Below are positions 1-9,700 of a stretch of DNA of 64,000 bases, in pieces; the first letter of the stretch is position 1; the number at the start of each line of letters is the position of its first letter. The notes beneath the pieces are model-generated. The model was given only the letters and a program-made list of their open reading frames with translations. It was not told where the DNA came from and did no database searches. A program made the translations under genes and the position numbers. The DNA is from Eledone cirrhosa (taxonomy: Eukaryota > Mollusca > Cephalopoda > Octopoda > Eledonidae): contig OZ024743.1 in assembly GCA_964016885.1 (NCBI GenBank), forward strand, positions 72,710,870 through 72,774,869. The letters are read 5' to 3'.

Positions 1-240
1 AAGGGAATGTGCCATTGTGCCAGACCCAAGGAAAGCCGGCAGGCCAAAGTGCAAAATCTCACCGTCACATGGTGTACGTGTTGCTGGTTCGAAGTTCAGT
101 GTGCGAGAGAGAGATTCTCCAAATCCTCGCGGGGAATTTCTCCCTCAGGGCGCGTAGGGATACATCCTCTTCTACTGGCGTTGATTGGCTGAGCTGAGCC
201 AAATCACGCACAGAGAATGTATGTGAGCCCGCGGAATGTA
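1..240. other. Unrecognised, relatively GC-rich segment at the window edge
   Basis: This stretch is richer in G and C than the AT-rich DNA after it. It has no long open frame and none of the repeat families recognised elsewhere in the window. The two short plus-strand ORFs overlap in different frames and show no motif. It may be the end of a repeat that continues outside the window. Confidence 0.3.
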
Positions 241-646
241 GGTCACTACAAAAGTGACATTATTGAAAAGATAGTGTTATTAAAAATATAGTGTTATTTA
301 AAAAAAAGGAACAATTTTTTTTTATACATTTGTTTATGAAGTATGTAAAGTGTATGAAAGAATTACCGGTTTCGATGTATTAAAATCCATCTTTTTTAAA
401 TTCAGTGAAAAATGTTAATTAAAGGGGACTACAAAAATGGTGTAAAATTAAAATTAAAATCAAAAACGAATGTTTGAGCAAAATTTCTTCCATGATGCCT
501 TCTGAAAAGTTGGCATCGAATGAGGCCAAGCTGTTTTGTTTAATCTAGTAGTCAATAGTTCAAAAGGGGGTAGGGGTTGTAGGAGCTGACTACTGTGGTA
601 GGTTGGGATGTGTACATACCACACACACATATATTTATATATATAT
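241..646. other. AT-rich spacer leading into the satellite
   Basis: AT-rich sequence with an A/T homopolymer patch near 300-330 and a CA/TA microsatellite at about 620-648 that abuts the first satellite unit. On the minus strand around 363-395 a GAAACCGGTA string follows a weak hairpin and resembles half a hammerhead, but no CUGANGA is present. No gene is visible. Confidence 0.4.
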
Positions 647-842
647 ACAATTAAGTTAAAGTGTACATCTATATATGTATACGGAAGTATTAGTATGCAT
701 ATAAATACACATATGTATACATATGTACTTGTACCGAGCTTTTCACTAGACACTTTACAGTGAGTGTCCAGCTAGTCTGTATGTAAACAGACGAACCGGG
801 TTTTAGAGTCATACGAGTTTTCAAGGAAACAGATTTCCTCTA

Positions 843-936
843 TTCTCCAGAGAGCCAGACAGGAATATTGGACCAGTTTCGATGTTATTACATCTCATCA
901 GCAATATATACCTATCTTTCCGGCTTCTCTGGAGAA
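843..936 (-). ncRNA. Hammerhead ribozyme motif, type I, satellite unit 1
   Basis: Read on the minus strand. The core CTGATGA is at 901-895. Stem II GATGT-AATA-ACATC is at 894-881, with 5 bp and a tetraloop. GAAAC is at 880-876, followed by TG and GTC. Predicted cleavage is between 871 and 870. Stem III is only A-U plus C-G around a 2-nt loop. Stem I begins with 6 bp (ATATTG/CAATAT), has an internal loop, then pairs GG/CC-containing segments and closes with a ~14-bp helix (TTCTCCAGAGA-AGCC with GGCTCTCTGGAGAA). All invariant hammerhead core bases are present. The very short stem III is typical of hammerheads that cleave in multimeric RNA. Confidence 0.85.
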
Positions 937-994
937 TTGTAAAAGCACATATCGTTATATGCTTTTTCTATGAAAATCAGTAGTGGGCAGACTA

Positions 995-1002
995 ATTTGC
1001 AT
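995..1002 (-). promoter_or_regulatory. POU octamer ATGCAAAT upstream of the ribozyme (repeated in each unit)
   Basis: ATGCAAAT on the same strand as the ribozyme, about 60 nt upstream of it. It recurs every 467 bp (1462, 1929, 2396, 2863 and, on plus, 3585) and is kept in the diverged second family (45470-45477 plus; 54708-54715 minus). Octamers are the distal element of snRNA-type promoters. A promoter role here is inference from position and conservation. Confidence 0.35.
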
Positions 1003-1309
1003 AGAACGTGAGTCATTGTACGCACCGGTTCAGCGGAAACGATAAAAACGAATAACGAAACGAAATTAAATTTCGTTTCGCTTCTAACTCACTTTTGTAT
1101 GACTGACGCTTAAACAATTAAGTTAAAGTGTACATGTATATATGTATACGGAAGTATTAGTATGCATATAAATACACATATGTATACATATGTACATGTA
1201 CCGAGCTTTTCACTAGACACTTTACAGTGAGTGTCCAGCTAGTCTGTATGTAAACAGACGAACCGGGTTTTAGAGTCATACGAGTTTTCAAGGAAACACA
1301 TTTCCTCTA

Positions 1310-1403
1310 TTCTCCAGAGAGCCAGACAGGAATATTGGACCAGTTTCGATGTTATTACATCTCATCAGCAATATATACCTATCTTTCCGGCTTCTCTGGA
1401 GAA
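1310..1403 (-). ncRNA. Hammerhead ribozyme motif, satellite unit 2
   Basis: Identical in core and stems to unit 1. Predicted cleavage is at 1338/1337, exactly 467 nt from that of unit 1, so processing of a multimeric minus-strand transcript would release a 467-nt monomer. Confidence 0.85.
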
Positions 1404-1776
1404 TTGTAAAAGCACATATCGTTATATGCTTTTTCTATGAAAATCAGTAGTGGGCAGACTAATTTGCATAGAACGTGAGTCATTGTACGCACCGGTTCAG
1501 CGGAAACGATAAAAACGAATAACGAAACGAAATTAAATTTCGTTTCGCTTCTAACTCACTTTTGTATGACTGACGCTTAAACAATTAAGTTAAAGTGTAC
1601 ATCTATATATGTATACGGAAGTATTAGTATGCATATAAATACACATATGTATACATATGTACATGTACCGGGCTTTTCACTAGACACTTTACAGTGAGTG
1701 TCCAGCTAGTCTGTATGTAAACAGACGAACCGGGTTTTAGAGTCATACGAGTTTTCAAGGAAACACATTTCCTCTA

Positions 1777-1870
1777 TTCTCCAGAGAGCCAGACAGGAAT
1801 CTTGGACCAGTTTCGATGTTATTACATCTCATCAGCAATATATACCTATCTTTCCGGCTTCTCTGGAGAA
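1777..1870 (-). ncRNA. Hammerhead ribozyme motif, satellite unit 3
   Basis: The core (CTGATGA, stem II, GAAAC, GTC) is intact. One substitution in the 3' strand of stem I (AATCTTGG on plus instead of AATATTGG) breaks one stem I pair near the core, so this copy may be weaker. Confidence 0.8.
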
Positions 1871-2243
1871 TTGTAAAAGCACATATCGTTATATGCTTTT
1901 TCTATGAAAATCAGTAGTGGGCAGACTAATTTGCATAGAACGTGAGTCATTGTACGCACCGGTTCAGCGGAAACGATAAAAACGAATAACGAAACGAAAT
2001 TAAATTTCGTTTCACTTCTAACTCACTTTTGTATGACTGACGCTTAAACAATTAAGTTAAAGTGTACATCTATATATGTATACGGAAGTATTAGTATGCA
2101 TATAAATACACATATGTATACACATGTACATGTACCGAGCTTTTCACTAGACACTTTACAGTGAGTGTCCAGCTAGTCTGTATGTAAACAGACGAACCGG
2201 GTTTTAGAGTCATACAAGTTTTCTAGGAAACACATTTCCTCTA

Positions 2244-2337
2244 TTCTCCAGAGAGCCAGACAGGAATATTGGACCAGTTTCGATGTTATTACATCTCATC
2301 AGCAATATATACCTATCTTTCCGGCTTCTCTGGAGAA
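2244..2337 (-). ncRNA. Hammerhead ribozyme motif, satellite unit 4
   Basis: Core, stem II and cleavage triplet are the same as in unit 1. The outer 14-bp stem I helix is retained; differences lie just outside it. Confidence 0.84.
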
Positions 2338-2710
2338 TGGTAAAAGCACATATCGTTATATGCTTTTTCTATGAAAATCAGTAGTGGGCAGACTAATTTG
2401 CATAGAACGTGAGTCATTGTACGCACCGGTTCAGCGGAAACGATAAAAACGAATAACGAAACGAAATAAAATTTCGTTTCGCTTCTAACTCACTTTTGTA
2501 TGACTGACGCTTAAACAATTATGTTAAAGTGTACATCTATATATGTATACGGAAGTATTATTATGCATATAAATACACATATGTATACATATGTACATGT
2601 ACCGAGCTTTTCACTAGACACTTTACAGTGAGTGTCCAGCTAGTCTGTATGTAAACAGACGAACGGGGTTTTAGAGTCATACGAGTTTTCAAGGAAACAC
2701 ATTTCCTCTA

Positions 2711-2804
2711 TTCTCCAGAGAGCCAGACAGGAATATTGGACCAGTTTCGATGTTATTACATCTCATCAGCAATATATACCTATCTTTCCGGCTTCTCTGG
2801 AGAA
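2711..2804 (-). ncRNA. Hammerhead ribozyme motif, satellite unit 5
   Basis: Core and stems match unit 1. This copy lies in the left arm of the large palindrome and pairs with the plus-strand copy at 3651-3744. Confidence 0.84.
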
Positions 2805-3177
2805 TTGTAAAAGCACATATCGTTATATGCTTTTTCTATGAAAATCAGTAGTGGGCAGACTAATTTGCATAGAACGTGAGTCATTGTATGCACCGGTTCA
2901 GCGGAAACGATAAAAACGAATAACGAAACGAAATTAAATTTCGTTTCGCTTCTAACTCACTTTTGTATGACTGACGCTTAAACAATTAAGTTAAAGTGTA
3001 CATCTATATATGTATACGGAAGTATTAGTATGCATATAAATACACATATGTATACATATGTACATGTACCGAGCTTTTCACTAGACACTTTACAGTGAGT
3101 GTCCAGCTAGTCTGTATGTAAACAGACGAACCGGGTTTTAGAGTCATACGAGTTTTCAAGGAAACACATTTCCTCTA

Positions 3178-3277
3178 TTCTCCAGAGAGCCAGACAGGAA
3201 TATTGGACCAGTTTCGATGTTATTACATCTCATCAGCAATATATACCTATCTTTCCGGCTTCTGGCTCTCTGGAGAA
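3178..3277 (-). ncRNA. Hammerhead ribozyme motif at the hinge of the fold-back (unit 6)
   Basis: The core is intact. The outer stem I here pairs perfectly (TTCTCCAGAGAGCCA at 3178 with its complement at 3263-3277), because the strand inversion joins exactly inside this helix. The ribozyme core at 3193-3262 is the single-copy hinge of the ~750-bp-arm palindrome. Confidence 0.82.
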
Positions 3278-3650
3278 TAGAGGAAATGTGTTTCCTTGAA
3301 AACTCGTATGACTCTAAAACCCGGTTCGTCTGTTTACATACAGACTAGCTGGACACTCACTGTAAAGTGTCTAGTGAAAAGCTCGGTACATGTACATATG
3401 TATACATATGTGTATTTATATGCATACTAATACTTCCGTATACATATATAGATGTACACTTTAACTTAATTGTTTAAGCGTCAGTCATACAAAAGTGAGT
3501 TAGAAGCGAAACGAAATTTAATTTCGTTTCGTTATTCGTTTTTATCGTTTCCGCTGAACCGGTGCGTACAATGACTCACGTTCTATGCAAATTAGTCTGC
3601 TCACTACTGATTTTCATAGAAAAAGCATATAACTATATGTGCTATTACAA

Positions 3651-3744
3651 TTCTCCAGAGAAGCCGGAAAGATAGGTATATATTGCTGATGAGATGTAAT
3701 AACATCGAAACTGATCCAATATTCCTGTCTGGCTCTCTGGAGAA
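3651..3744 (+). ncRNA. Hammerhead ribozyme motif, inverted copy (plus strand)
   Basis: Reading on plus: outer stem TTCTCCAGAGAAGCC at 3651, CTGATGA, the same stem II, then GAAACTGATCC. The cleavage triplet GTC has become ATC, so the C-G pair of stem III is lost. This copy is probably impaired. Confidence 0.75.
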
Positions 3745-4011
3745 TAGAGGAAATGTGTTTCCTTGAAAACTCGTATGACTCTAAAACCCGGTTCGTCTGT
3801 TTACATACAGACTAGCTGGACACTCACTGTAAAGTGTCTAGTGAAAAGCTCGGTACATCTACATATGTATACATATGTGTATTTATATGCATACTAATAC
3901 TTCCGTATACATATATAGATGTACACTTTAACTTAATTGTTTAAGCGTCAGTCATACAAAAGTGAGTTAGAAGCGAAACGAAATTTAATTTCGTTTCGTT
4001 ATTCGTTTTTA

Positions 4012-4110
4012 TATATATTTATATATACATATATATACATATATATATATATATATGTCTGTGTGTGTGAGTGTGTGTATGTATGTGTGTGTTTGTGGGT
4101 GCTTGTATAT
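4012..4110. repeat. (TA)n/(GT)n microsatellite
   Basis: TATA-rich then TGTG-rich tract directly abutting the end of the inverted satellite. The short plus-strand ORFs here only translate the microsatellite. Confidence 0.85.
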
Positions 4111-4460
4111 GTGTGTGGTTATATTTCCATTTTATGTAGTTGGATTATTCTATTTAGGAAAGTGTGTTTTGTACTTGCTACTTCTTGAACTATCTTTACC
4201 TATCTCTGGGATGGACAGACGCGTGAAACTTGCTGGGTAAGTACTGCCTAAATTTCTATAGAAATTCCTAACTGTGAACCTTCATTTTTATATCAACTTG
4301 TAGAGGGACGGCCAGGTCAAATTTTGATCTGGTCAGTCTATCAACATATTCTACGCCTTTAGGCGAAATAGTACACAATTTTTTTTTTTTTGAAAAGCAA
4401 ACATTGAAAAAAAATGGCTGAAGATTCTTCATCAGCATTCGAAGGAGGAAAGAGGAACAT

Positions 4461-6020
4461 ATGCTTACAGCTTTCCCTGCCACTGTCATAGTAGCAGATG
4501 TCAAAGACAAAGGTCAGCCAGAGGAAGAATGTTCTCCACCTGCTTACCGACAACTTGACGTTGCCATGGCAACAAACCAAAACAACACAACCAGCGGCAC
4601 CAGCAACAGCAATAACAACAATGCTATGAACGAAAATACAACTTCACAAATGAATTCCGCAACCACAGATCAAGCAATTGAGAACTACAAAAACAACAAC
4701 AACAACAACGACAACAATGACAACAACAAAAACAACAGCAACAATGATGACAACAACACCAACAGCAGCAACAATAATGACAACAACACCAACAAGAACA
4801 ACTCCACCACAAGGAAAAAAAGGACTCATTGCACAAAGTGTCCAAAATACAGAACTATATACACAGATTGATATCTCTAATGCCGGAGAATTGCTAAGAG
4901 ATGCCAAGCAATATATAACTTTTGGGGAGAAAGGCGCTTTTAGCATCACTTCTCCCCAAGAATTGCGTAGAGACACTGTCCTGAACACCAAAGTTTTTAG
5001 GACAATCTCAAATACCACCAGAAAACCAGCTCAATTAACTCAAAAGGAAATTGAGCTGGTTCTAAGAAACTCCATGAAGGGCATTGCCTTTATACGGAAG
5101 GGAAAACTCTTCGAGAGTTTATCAATAATAATTGTTTCTACTTTAGGCACAAGGCCAGCAATTACTCAGTACATTGCTGATACTTTATTTTATCGACCCC
5201 GTAAGGATGAAAGGCAAAGTTAACCTCGGCGATAATGAAAGACCATTTGACGGCACAGAAATATTGTGTCGCCAATCGTGTCCCCCCTCTAGACCTTTTT
5301 CCCCATATACATGGGAAAAATGACCCAAAAAATAAAAATAACAAATATCACACCAAATGTAAACATCTGGTGGATAATAGCTGGTTTCATCAATTTTGAT
5401 GAAGATACGGTAATTTCGGTAGGAATGTCCTCCAGGGGCATATTCAACGGTACAAGCTTAGAAGTTCTGGTCCAAATGAGACCAGAACGGATAGCTAGAA
5501 TACCACAATGTGTGCCTCTGGATGGAAATTCCTACATAAACATTTCTGTTTAAGCAGTCGCCACCTGAGGGCATCCTGTCCTCAATTAACTGCATTAAAA
5601 AAAGGCACTACTGCCGACACCACACAACAATAAAACCACCACCACCCCCACAACAACAACACACATAAACAAACCAAACTGCAAACACAGTCCCACCCAA
5701 CCCCTCCGCACCTAAAACAATTCAAGAAACACCTACACACATAACAGCTCCTCAAAATGTACCCCTCCCCAACAACACAGATGAGGCCTCATCCTCGTCA
5801 CCCATTGACGATGAAGGAGAGCCTTTCCGACAAGTAAAAAGAAAAAAGAAAAGACATAACACAAACAAAAATGCAACAAGCACACAAACACCAATACAAG
5901 CGACGCAAACAGCACAAACAAAAACACCCCCTCCTGAAAACAAAACACCTACTACAAAACGTAAACACACACAAGAAACACAGAAAAAAAGCAACACAAC
6001 ACAACAAAAATGTTACACCT
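4461..6020 (+). pseudogene. LINE ORF1 remnant (Asn-rich N-terminus, Lys/Pro/Thr-rich tail)
   Basis: The frame from 4461 to 4871 encodes a long poly-Asn/Asp/Lys/Ser stretch. After a frameshift it continues to about 5125 with 'LRDAKQYITFGEKGAF' and related text. A SINE interrupts it at 5128-5229. Another open piece at 5311-5553 ('FINFDEDTVISVGMSSRG', 'PERIARIPQCVPL') matches the RNA-binding-like middle of ORF1 in position. The region 5750-6010 encodes 'DDEGEPFRQVKRKKKR' followed by Thr/Gln/Pro-rich sequence, matching the 'CDDEEWETVSGKKKKR' region of copy 2. ORF1 proteins of Tx1/L1 elements bind element RNA; that role is family knowledge. Low-complexity Asn tracts are shared with copy 2, so they are a feature of the family. 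Confidence 0.7.
5128..5229 (-). mobile_element. Cephalopod tRNA-derived SINE, 5'-truncated, inside LINE ORF1
   Basis: Reverse complement of the conserved 3' half of the main SINE family: CCGAGGTTAAC ... GGGTCGATAAAATAAAG ... GTAGAAACAATT. It lacks the tRNA-like head. It splits ORF1 of LINE copy 1, so it is younger than that LINE insertion. Confidence 0.88.
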
Positions 6021-6427
6021 ACATAAATATTAACAATAAAACTTTAACAGACACCATATATAAAAACCCTTCGGTGGAGACAGAAAGGGAAAACTATTAC
6101 ACACTCTGCGGAGAATCCTAATCTTAAAATGATTAATATCTCCATGGACACAAAGAAAAAGTAAAAAAAAAAATTTCCTAACGACGTAGGTAACCCCTAC
6201 GTCAAACCCTTTAACCGCATCCTTTTGAAATGTTCCCCACCCCACCCTAGACACCCCACCCCACCAACAGCCCCTCCCAACCAAACATCTCCGTCCCCAC
6301 CTTGCCAGAGACCACCACCCCACCAAACAACCCCTCCAACACCTCCATGGAAATTGTGCAGCCTGGTCACCAGGAGACGAAGAAGTGAGTGATCTCTTTC
6401 CTCCTCTTTTAACTTTTCAGCACCAAC

Positions 6428-7350
6428 ATGGCCAATATAAGAATTGGATGTGTGAATGTACGCGGCTTGGGGATGCCCCAGAAACAAGGCAAACTCTTAA
6501 ACGACCTCAGGTCGCACAGCATGGATGTAGTAGCCATTTGCGAGTCCAGGATCCACAGCGAGCGACAACTGGCCCACATCTTAGCGACGACTTTGAGATC
6601 TACGCATCTCTCTGTCAGCCGGGAGGTGGGGGTGGGGTTGCCGTTTTGCTGCGGAAACACCTGGACCTCGTAACACAGACGGTACTTCTAGACCCGGAGG
6701 GTCGGCTGGTGGTCCTAGACGTTGACAGTAGTGAAGGTGGAGCCTTCAGGCTGGTGGCCTCATATGCCCCGTCCGGGACACCGCGGCCATACTTCTTCAA
6801 ACGTCTAGAGACTTTTCTGGGAACGTCTCGGTCCCTGCTGACAGTGGGGGACTGGAATGGAATCCTAGTTGCCCGTTGGGACTATGTGGGAGTATGTCCC
6901 GATAGAGGGGGGGGGGGGTGTAACAGCCTCAAGCAGTTAATCGGCCGATTTGACCTGGCCGATAGATATCGACTAGATTTTCCTACTGTGCCACTGTGGA
7001 CGTGGTCTAATCGTAGCGAAACATCTAGATCATACCTAGATAGGGTTCTAGTTAGAAAGAAGGATAGGGACATGTTAAGCTGTCCACAAATGTTCGTGGT
7101 TGCCTATTCAGATCACAAATTAGTGACCTGCTTAGTCAACCTTGACAAAAGGCATAGACAGGGACCCAGCTACTGGAAGCTGAACTTGTCATTACCGACA
7201 TGCAAAGCCTACGGTAGTCGGATTAGCACTTTAGTTAAACAGCACTCTACGGGGGCCATTGTCAACAACAGATGGTGGTACTCTCTCAAGGGGGCAATTA
7301 GATTAGACTCGATAGGTTTTAGTAAAGAATTAATGTTAGATAGAAATTAG
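6428..7350 (+). pseudogene. LINE ORF2 N-terminus: APE-type endonuclease domain
   Basis: ORF2 probably starts at ATG 6428 (MANIRIGCVNVRGLG), shortly after the end of ORF1. After a frameshift near 6575-6620 it stays open to a TAG at 7350. Endonuclease landmarks are visible: N in 'NVRGLG', E in 'CESRI', 'YAPS', D and N in 'GDWNGI', 'SYLDRVLV' and the terminal 'SDHKLV'. These are the catalytic and metal-binding positions of AP-endonuclease-like LINE nucleases, which nick target DNA for target-primed reverse transcription. Homologous regions are at 18593-17885 (copy 2) and 39572-39050 (copy 3). A G-run at 6909-6918 is a likely site of further slippage. Confidence 0.82.
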
Positions 7351-8700
7351 ACCGAAAAGGAACTGGTAGATAAAGTAGAAGAGGTACTTAGGAGTGGCAA
7401 CATAGCCAGCGCGCTAGCAACTAGAACGGCCTTGGACCAGTTATTCGACGCAAAGCATGAAGGCTGCGTTGTCAGAAGTAAAATAGTGCTCTGGGAAACG
7501 AGGGCGCCAAAGCTGTTAGCTGGGCCCAAGTGAGGGATGCGAAAATGGCAACAAGTCCACGATTCGGTCTTTGAAGGAGCATGATGGACGCGTGCGACGT
7601 GAGCCGAAGCAGATGTGCGCGGCCTTTCAGCGGCACTTTGCTCAACTGTTCGGGCAGGGCGGCGCGCCGGGAGGGTCTATGGATATAGGTCCATACCTCG
7701 ACGGCCTACCGCGACTCTCGGGCAGCGAGGCGAAGTTCTGCGAAAGGCCGATTTCGGCCGCTGAAATACGGGACGCGCTGAGCCAATGTGGCAAACACAA
7801 ATCTCCAGGTCTCGACGGTCTATCCTACGAATTTTCCGTAGCAATGCCGGACTTGTTCTCCGGTCTCCTGGAAGCGGTCTACTGCAACTCGCAGCAGAAC
7901 GGGAGAATTCCCAGTTACGGCCCATAACTCTGTTCAACACAGGGTTACAGATTTTGGCAAAGGTGTTGGCAAAGAGGTTGGCGCTTGTCGTCGCAAACCT
8001 GGTGGGAGAAGCGCAGACATGCGCAATCCCGACCAGGTCCATACACGACAACCTCCACCTCATGCGATACATCATATAGAACGAGAGTGTAAACCCGGCT
8101 TTGGTGGAGCCCTGATCAATTTGGATCCATCTAAGGTTTCCGATAGGGTTGACCATCGTTACCTGGATGCGCTGCTCGAGGCGGCAGGCTTCGGACCCGT
8201 GTTCAGGGGTTGGATTGCTGCAATGCACAGCAGCAACATCTGCTCAAGGGTCAAAGTGAACGGCTACCTCTCGGAGCCGTTCCATATCACGCGATGCATC
8301 CGACAGGGATGCCCTCTCTCCACCCTTCTGTTCGTAGTGACTCTCGAGCCACTACTGCGGAAGTTGGAGCTATTGCAGGGCATCCCTTTGGAACCGGGAC
8401 TGCGTGAGAGTAATGGCGTCGAGCACCTCGCAAATCGGGGAGATCGGCATATTACTGGAGGAAAACGAAAGGTTCACAGGAGCGAAGATGTACCGGGACA
8501 AATCTGTCGGTTTTCAACTCGGAACGTGGAGAGGCAAACCGATGCCTTCCGATGGCGTCTTCGGACGCTGGACGGAAGGACCGGTAATGCTGCTCGGGTT
8601 CTGGTTTGGTCCGGACCTCCAGGTGTAGAAGAACTGGAACGAGGTGACGGCAGAGGTGTTTGCGCTCACCCAGAAGTGGGCCGAGTGCAAACTATCCTTC
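7351..8700 (+). pseudogene. LINE ORF2 reverse transcriptase remnant lacking the YVDD motif
   Basis: Pieces in shifting frames match copy 2: 'MCAAFQRHFAQLFGQ', 'SPGLDGLSYEF', 'QILAKVLAKRLALVV', 'GALINLDPSKVSDRVDHRYL', 'RCIRQGCPLSTLLF', 'KSVGFQLGTWRG'. Compared with copy 2, about 75 bp are missing at ~7912 (the segment before the RPITL motif), and about 45 bp are missing at ~8405, which in copy 2 encodes the catalytic AYVDD box. The 'LDQSKAFDRVD' motif also reads 'LDPSKVSDRVD'. RT activity is therefore impossible. Confidence 0.82.
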
Positions 8701-9700
8701 AAAGGTCGAGCGGAGGGGGGCGAGCACTTTTATAGCGTCCGTCATCTACTACCGCTTGACCGTCGTGTCTTATCCAGTCAAAACGCTCACCAAAATGGAG
8801 CGCGCGCTCTTCCAATTGCTTTGGAAGAAACGGGCTCATTTGGTGAGAAGATCCATCTGCTGCCAACACCCTTCAAACGGAGGGCTGGGGGTGCCGTGGC
8901 TGACGATGCGCAAACACGCGCTCTGGCTGCGGCACCTCCACGTGTTCCTCACCAGACAACCGGTGTGGGCACCGTTCGTGAGGCGAGCCTTCCCACGACT
9001 CGTCTCGCTGACCGAGCTGCAGTCCTGGGTTAAGCAAAGACCGAGGTAAATGGGCGACTGGCACATCGAATGTGTTCAGGCGCTTACAATCCTCTGGCAA
9101 ACGGCCCGGCGATCAGTGGAGACTCCACTCCGACATTCTATAGAGGCTTGGTCCGCAGCAACTGCGACGACAGGCTTGGAGAAACTCTAGGCGTAGAAGA
9201 GGACGAACTGGCCAGTCTGTTCGGTAGGACCTTCCACCCGGGACCAATGGACAACTTCCAAAAGTCCCTGGCCTGGCAGTATTACTGAGAAGCTCTACCA
9301 GTTCGAGACAAGCTCTACAGACAGGGACACCCGGGTAGGGACCCTTCGAAAAAGATATGTCCGTGATGCGTGCGCGACGAGGAAACCATTGCGCGCGCAT
9401 TTGTACACTTCCCGGGCGTTACCGACCTGTGGGGCTATGTAGAACGACTATTGTCGCGGGTGGGACCAATCCAGTTGACCACCGAGTCCATTGTCATGAT
9501 CAAACCGCCACCCTCCTTCAAAAACGAGGGAGAGGCGGTTTTCCTATGTGTTATGGCTATGGTGAAAGAGGTTATATGGTAGACGAGGTTAAAAGGGCTG
9601 AGGTCAGACACCTTTCTCTCCGGCGAGCAAGTGATTCATTTTTTCAAATATCATTTTGGAAGAAGAATCAGGGTGGAGAGAGAGGAGCTGTAACTCAGCA
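8701..9700 (+). pseudogene. LINE ORF2 C-terminal region remnant
   Basis: Contains frames encoding 'LLWKKRAHLVRRSICCQHPS', 'LGVPWLTMRKHALWLRHLH', 'SLTELQSWVKQRPR' and 'FHPGPMDNFQKSLAWQYY', all homologous to the better preserved 263-codon frame of copy 2. The CCHC knuckle seen in copy 2 (CSRCAQGDETVLHALVQC) is not intact here. Frameshifts and stops occur throughout. Confidence 0.75.

Larger units (their letters stand above)
647..4011. repeat. 467-bp hammerhead-ribozyme satellite array with terminal fold-back
   Basis: Head-to-tail units start at 647, 1114, 1581, 2048, 2515 and 2982, giving an exact 467-bp period with few differences between units. The sixth unit stops at 3262. From 3263 to 4011 the sequence is the reverse complement of the preceding ~750 bp (2444-3192), so the array ends in a large palindrome whose ~70-bp hinge (3193-3262) is one ribozyme core. 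Each unit contains, read on the minus strand, a 25-nt perfect palindrome (CGAAACGAAATT A AATTTCGTTTCG), a POU-type octamer ATGCAAAT and a hammerhead-like motif. Both ends abut TA-rich microsatellites. The array codes for no protein. High unit identity suggests recent amplification. It resembles retrozyme or HHR satellite DNA; this family name is inference. Confidence 0.9.

Noticed and set aside
340..400. Possible hammerhead on the minus strand (GAAACCGGTA)
   Set aside because: A hairpin precedes GAAAC, but no CUGANGA core is present in register, so I left it as a resemblance only.
647..4011. CRISPR-like array of regular repeats
   Set aside because: The repeats are 467 bp and contiguous with no unique spacers. 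It is a eukaryotic satellite.
5733..6007. Minus-strand Cys/Phe/Val-rich ORFs
   Set aside because: They are antisense to the Lys/Thr/Gln-rich ORF1 tail of LINE copy 1.
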